Source of the DNA: JALZHR01 sp036389695
GTDB lineage: Bacteria > Acidobacteriota > Blastocatellia > Pyrinomonadales > Pyrinomonadaceae
Assembly (NCBI GenBank): GCA_036389695.1
Contig: DASVWG010000115.1
Coordinates: 1-8,796, forward strand
Length of the DNA: 8,796 nt
Direction: 5' to 3'
The notes beneath the pieces were generated by a model that saw only the letters and a program-made list of their open reading frames with translations, was not told where the DNA came from and searched no databases. Of this stretch, positions 5,374-8,796 are shown in pieces; within the stretch, counting starts at the first letter, position 1, and each line of letters starts with the position of its first letter. Both the position numbers and the translations under genes were made by a program.

Positions 5374-5500
5374 GGGGCACGCCCGCGTGCCTGCCCAATG
5401 AGCGAGAGCGAATAAATGTTTAGAATAAATTCAAGATTGAATTTGTCCGACATTGATTAGCGTTCTGTCGAACGCTTTGGGCACGCGGGCGTGCCCCTGC
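5371..5500. repeat. REP/BIME-like composite palindromic element with four hairpins
   Basis: The outer arms are a near-identical inverted pair: GTAGGGGCACGCCCGCGTGCC at 5371-5391, and its complement (one mismatch, with GC in place of GT at the end) at 5480-5500. Each arm is itself a palindrome, GGCACGC-CC-GCGTGCC at 5376-5391 and the equivalent with GG centre at 5480-5495. Between them are two more perfect palindromes: AAATTCAA-GA-TTGAATTT (5427-5444) and AGCGTTC-TGTC-GAACGCT (5459-5476). This matches the layout of intergenic REP/BIME or small MITE-like elements. It lies within the presumed molybdenum operon, between the oxidoreductase gene and mobA, where it could attenuate transcription or protect upstream mRNA. 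Its family was not recognised and no transposase is nearby. Confidence 0.75.
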
Positions 5501-5501
5501 A

Positions 5502-7871
5502 TTAATTATTAAACTTTCCCGAAAAAACAATCTCGCCGTTTTCCAGATGCGGCGCGACGGTGATAATAGTCAGTTTGGAAGTCGGGCAATTGCTTTTTTC
5601 CGCCGTGCTCGTGACCGGAACGAGAACGTTTGTTTCGGGAAAATACGTCGCGGCGCACTTTCGGGGAATCGGATACGGAACGACGATGAATTTTTCCGCG
5701 CGGCGCTCGCCGTCTTCAAAATAGCTCGTCAAATCGACGACCTGACCGTTTTGTAAATTTCGTTCGGCGATGTCGTTTTCGTTCATAAAAATCACGCGGC
5801 GCGAGCCTTTAATGCCGCGATAACGGTCGTTGTGCTCGTAGACGGTCGTGTTGAACTGGTCGTGAGCGCGAATCGTCGTCATTAATAATTCACCGTCTTT
5901 TAATTCGACGCGGCGAAGCTCGCTCCGTTTGAAAAGCGCCTTGCCGGTTTTGTTCGGAAACGTGCCTTCGCGCGGCGGGTTCGGCATATAAAAACCGCCG
6001 GGCTGGCGGATTTTTTCGTTATAATTTTCGCCGCCCGCGACGACGCGCGAAATCGCCTCGCGGATGCGGTCGTAATCGGAAACCATTGCGTCCCACTGAA
6101 CGGTCGTTTTTTCGCCCAGAACCGCTTTCGCCAACTGCGCGATAATCCACGGCTCGCTGCGCAGATGCTCCGACAAAGGCTCGAAAATTCCTTTCGACAT
6201 CTGCACCTGGAGCATCGTGTTTTCGGTCGAAACAAACTGCTCCGCGCCGTTCTGCAAATCTTTTTCCGAGCGTCCGAGACACGGCAGAATTAAAGATTTT
6301 TTGCCCGCGACCAGCGCGGTTCGATTGAGTTTCGTGATGACCTGCGCGGTCAGACTGCAATTTCGCAGAGCCTCAGCCGTAAAATGCGTGTCGGGCGTCG
6401 CGCTGAGAAAGTTTCCGCCCATCGCGAAAAAGACTCCGGCGCGTCCGTCGTGCATCGCTTTGATGGCTTCGACCGTATCGAAACCGTCTTTTTCCGGCGT
6501 TTTAAAGTTAAATTCTTTTTCCAGATTGGCACGGAAATCCGGTCGCATTTTTTCCCAGATGCCCATCGAGCGGTCGCCCTGCACGTTGGAATGACCGCGC
6601 ACGGGACAAAGCCCCGCGCCCTGTCTGCCGATATTCCCGCGCAGAAAATGCAGATTGGCGATGTCCTGAATCGTATCGACGGCGTGTTTGTGCTGCGTCA
6701 CGCCCATCGCCCAGCAAGTAATAACGCGGTTTGCCTTCGCATACATTTCGGCGGCTTCATTGATTTGCTCGCGCGTCAAGCCGCTTTGCTCCAGAATGTC
6801 TTCCCACGAAATTTTTTCCAGATTTTCGACGAATTCGTCGAAGCCGGAAGTTTTTTCGGCGATAAATTCGCGGTCGAAAACAGAGTTCGGATTTTGCTTT
6901 TCCTTCTCCAGCAAAATTTTCATAATGCCTTTCAAGACCGCCATATCGCCGCCGATTCTTAAAGGCAGATACAAATCCGCCAGATGTGTCGCGCGGCTTC
7001 CCAGAACATCAACCGGAAACATCAAAGGGTTCGGATAATGCTGCGGGTTCGGGTTGATAAAATTCATCAATCCGGCTTCGGGCATCGGATTTACGGCGAT
7101 AATTCGCGCGCCGCCGCGTTTGGCTTCCTGTAGAGACGACATCATACGCGGCGCGTTCGTGCCCGGATTTTGCCCGATGATGATGATTAAATCCGTGTTT
7201 TCCAAATCTCTCAGACGAATGCTCGCCTTGCCTAATCCGATTGATTCGGCGAGCGCGACGCTGGTCGATTCGTGACACATATTCGAGCAGTCGGGCAAGT
7301 TGTTCGTCCCGAATTGGCGGGCGAATAATTGATAAAGAAACGCGGCTTCGTTCGAGGTTCTGCCCGAAGTATAAAAAACGGCTTCGTCGGGCGAGGCGAG
7401 AGAATTAAGCTCGGCGGCAATCGTTTGAAAAGCGTCTTCCCACGAAACCGGCTCGTAGTGCGTCGCGCCTTCGCGCAAAATCAACGGATGCGTCAGGCGA
7501 CCTTGCGCGTTAAGCCACTGGTCGGATTTTTCCGAAAGCTCGGCGACGCTGTATCTGGCGAAAAACTCCGGCGTGACGCGCTCAAGCGTGCCTTCGTCCG
7601 CCATCGCCTTCGCGCCGTTTTCGCAAAATTCGGTGTACGTGCGATGCTCTTCCGGGTCAGCCCACGCGCACGATTGACAATCGACTCCGCCTTTTTGATT
7701 GAGCTTGAGCAAAGCGCGCGTGCCGCGCGCGACGCCCATTTTCCCGTAAGTATTTTTCAGCGTGTCGGTAATCGCGCCGATTCCGGCGGCGGTGTTTTTT
7801 ATTTCGCTAACCTGCAAATCGCCGAGCTCTTCCAAGAATTCGGCATTCGTCCGTCCGTGTTCGGTTTTCAT
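5502..7871 (-). CDS. FdhF/YdeP-family molybdopterin oxidoreductase alpha subunit
   Basis: A 789-residue bis-MGD oxidoreductase of the DMSO-reductase superfamily, close to formate dehydrogenase H but best matching the YdeP-type clade, whose substrate is generally unknown. Near the N-terminus, LLKLNQKGGVDCQSCAWADP (54-73) followed by FCENGAKAM (82-90) matches the clade. Cys65, Cys68 and Cys83 are candidate metal ligands, but the four-Cys 4Fe-4S pattern of FdhF is not complete. My recollection of the family is CPGCAW, so CQSC is a small departure. NMCHESTSVALAESIGLG (197-214) aligns with the FdhF selenocysteine site; Cys199 is the expected Mo ligand and no in-frame TGA is present. The molybdopterin-binding core runs from about 128 and the dinucleotide-binding C-terminal domain is about 659-778 (TIRAHDQFNTTVY, NDRYRG, IFMN). 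No Tat signal is seen, so it is probably cytoplasmic. Its start is 6 bp after the fdhD stop, implying one transcript and coupling. Confidence 0.9.
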   Translation of the reverse strand: MKTEHGRTNAEFLEELGDLQVSEIKNTAAGIGAITDTLKNTYGKMGVARGTRALLKLNQKGGVDCQSCAWADPEEHRTYTEFCENGAKAMADEGTLERVTPEFFARYSVAELSEKSDQWLNAQGRLTHPLILREGATHYEPVSWEDAFQTIAAELNSLASPDEAVFYTSGRTSNEAAFLYQLFARQFGTNNLPDCSNMCHESTSVALAESIGLGKASIRLRDLENTDLIIIIGQNPGTNAPRMMSSLQEAKRGGARIIAVNPMPEAGLMNFINPNPQHYPNPLMFPVDVLGSRATHLADLYLPLRIGGDMAVLKGIMKILLEKEKQNPNSVFDREFIAEKTSGFDEFVENLEKISWEDILEQSGLTREQINEAAEMYAKANRVITCWAMGVTQHKHAVDTIQDIANLHFLRGNIGRQGAGLCPVRGHSNVQGDRSMGIWEKMRPDFRANLEKEFNFKTPEKDGFDTVEAIKAMHDGRAGVFFAMGGNFLSATPDTHFTAEALRNCSLTAQVITKLNRTALVAGKKSLILPCLGRSEKDLQNGAEQFVSTENTMLQVQMSKGIFEPLSEHLRSEPWIIAQLAKAVLGEKTTVQWDAMVSDYDRIREAISRVVAGGENYNEKIRQPGGFYMPNPPREGTFPNKTGKALFKRSELRRVELKDGELLMTTIRAHDQFNTTVYEHNDRYRGIKGSRRVIFMNENDIAERNLQNGQVVDLTSYFEDGERRAEKFIVVPYPIPRKCAATYFPETNVLVPVTSTAEKSNCPTSKLTIITVAPHLENGEIVFSGKFNN

Positions 7872-7877
7872 AAATTC

Positions 7878-8756
7878 TTACGCTTTAAAAGCGATTCTTT
7901 CAAATCCGGCATAAATATTAAAACGATTCTCGCGCACAAAACCGAGCAGCGTGACGCCGAATTCGGCGGCGGCATCGACGGCGAGGCTCGACGGCGCGCC
8001 GACCGCCGCAATGACCGGAATCTGCGCCATCACCGCTTTTTGCACCAGTTCAAAACTGGCTCGCCCGCTCAGAAAGAGAATTTTATCGCGGAGCGGAATT
8101 TCATTGGCTAAAACCCGCGCGCCGATTAATTTATCGACCGCGTTGTGCCGCCCGACGTCTTCGCGCAGCTCAATTAAATTTCCGCCGGCGTCGAAAAGCG
8201 CGGCGGCGTGAAGCCCGCCCGTTTCGTCGAAAACTTTTTGCGAACGGCGCAGCTTTTCCGGCAGTTGATGAATCGTTTCGGCGGAAACTTTGGGAAAATC
8301 GCTTTGCCCGATTCGCTTGGCGCCGGTTTCCAGCGCTTCAATCGAGCTTTTGCCGCACACGCCGCAGCTGGAAGTCGTGTAAAAATTTCGCTCGATTTTT
8401 TTCAGATTTACTTCGACATCGTTTTGCAAATCAATGCGCACGGTGTTTTTTAATTGACCGAATCTGCCGCAGTGTTTGATTGCTGAAATTTGATTTTTGT
8501 TTTGCAGAATTCCCTCGGTGAAAAGAAATCCGGCGGCGAGCTCGAAATCGCTGCCCGGCGTGCGCATCGTGATGGAAATCGCTTTATGTTGAAATTTACC
8601 GTTTTCGCTGAAGCCCAGACGAATCTCAAGCGGTTCTTCGACGGCGAGCGAGTCCGCATCGGCGGATTCTTTCACGTGATTTTGCGAGACGCGTCGAATC
8701 GAAAAAGTCTTTCCGGCAAAATCGCTGCTCGCCGCTAATTGTTTCGCCGTTTTCAT
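7878..8756 (-). CDS. fdhD: Formate dehydrogenase accessory sulfurtransferase FdhD
   Basis: FdhD moves sulfur from the cysteine desulfurase IscS to the Mo centre of bis-MGD enzymes such as formate dehydrogenase, and the enzyme is inactive without it; cytoplasmic. The 292 residues include the EEPLEIRL start of the conserved domain (40-47), TMRTPGSDFELAAGFLFTEG (63-82), the CxxC catalytic loop SSCGVCGK (129-136; Cys131 and Cys134), GGLHAAALF (180-188), REDVGRHNAVDKLIG (198-212), SGRASFELVQKA (230-241) and the C-terminal GFVRENRFNIY (272-282). The length is slightly above the usual 260-280 because of a variable N-terminal lead of about 35 residues. ATG 8756 is the first available start and a downstream start cannot be excluded. 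It is the first gene of the minus-strand set and is followed after 6 bp by the oxidoreductase, its likely client. The promoter region is mostly outside the window. Confidence 0.95.
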   Translation of the reverse strand: MKTAKQLAASSDFAGKTFSIRRVSQNHVKESADADSLAVEEPLEIRLGFSENGKFQHKAISITMRTPGSDFELAAGFLFTEGILQNKNQISAIKHCGRFGQLKNTVRIDLQNDVEVNLKKIERNFYTTSSCGVCGKSSIEALETGAKRIGQSDFPKVSAETIHQLPEKLRRSQKVFDETGGLHAAALFDAGGNLIELREDVGRHNAVDKLIGARVLANEIPLRDKILFLSGRASFELVQKAVMAQIPVIAAVGAPSSLAVDAAAEFGVTLLGFVRENRFNIYAGFERIAFKA

Positions 8757-8768
8757 ATTAAAAGTCAG

Positions 8769-8792
8769 AACCGTCTGCGGTAGCGGGCGGTT
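8769..8792. repeat. REP-like palindrome upstream of fdhD
   Basis: AACCGTCTGC (8769-8778), loop GGTA, GCGGGCGGTT (8783-8792) form a 10-bp stem. As plus-strand RNA all ten positions pair, two as G-U wobbles; on the minus strand those become A-C mismatches. The asymmetry and the position 12 bp from the fdhD start codon fit a REP-type intergenic palindrome oriented on the plus strand. It may be cut off by the window edge. Confidence 0.5.
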
Positions 8793-8796
8793 GAAG

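Noticed and set aside
5343..5453. A longer MobA starting at 5453
   Set aside because: The additional residues would be encoded largely by the REP-like palindromic element and precede the conserved nucleotide-binding start by an unusual distance.
7272..7277. A selenocysteine (TGA) codon at the Mo ligand position of the oxidoreductase
   Set aside because: The codon at residue 199 is TGT (complement ACA within 7275-7277), so the ligand is cysteine and no recoding is needed.
7329..8111. A long plus-strand open frame of 260 codons opposite fdhD and the oxidoreductase
   Set aside because: Its Arg-rich composition and exact overlap with two well-recognised minus-strand genes mark it as a shadow frame.

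Overview
The window most resembles a chromosomal segment of an Acidobacteriota bacterium, probably class Blastocatellia (Pyrinomonadaceae-like). The main pointers are the exported 'choice-of-anchor Q' beta-helix protein that ends in a carboxypeptidase-regulatory-like domain, an architecture common in that group, moderate G+C, and REP-like palindromes between genes. This placement is inferred from family style only; no search was run.

Layout, left to right. Positions 3-407 (+) hold the C-terminal part of a streptomycin 6-kinase/hydroxyurea phosphotransferase-type kinase. Positions 416-2029 (+) hold gnd, a decarboxylating 6-phosphogluconate dehydrogenase, with an unusual low-complexity insertion that starts in a tandem heptanucleotide repeat. 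Positions 1976-2673 form the most interesting structure. The last 54 bp of gnd (17 codons plus stop) occur again 644 bp downstream. The two copies encode identical amino acids and differ only at five third-codon positions. Between them lies an AT-richer insert with one gene, a 163-residue membrane protein, and a plausible promoter of its own. This looks like a very small integrated element that captured and rebuilt the 3' end of gnd, and it carries no visible integrase.

Positions 2901-4670 (+) encode a large secreted or surface beta-helix protein. An inverted repeat at 4685-4739 separates it from a convergent, minus-strand molybdenum-enzyme cluster: fdhD (8756-7878), a YdeP/FdhF-like molybdopterin oxidoreductase (7871-5502), then mobA (5342-4731). 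MobA makes the bis-MGD cofactor from molybdopterin and GTP. FdhD transfers sulfur to the Mo centre. The oxidoreductase uses the finished cofactor, so the three genes form an enzyme-plus-maturation set. No electron-transfer partner subunit is encoded in the window.

Between the oxidoreductase gene and mobA lies a REP/BIME-like element of about 130 bp with four consecutive hairpins. A different REP-like palindrome sits just upstream of fdhD at the right edge. No tRNA, rRNA, CRISPR array or transposase gene was seen. No stretch longer than about 300 bases lacks a gene; the longest gene-free part is 2674-2900.
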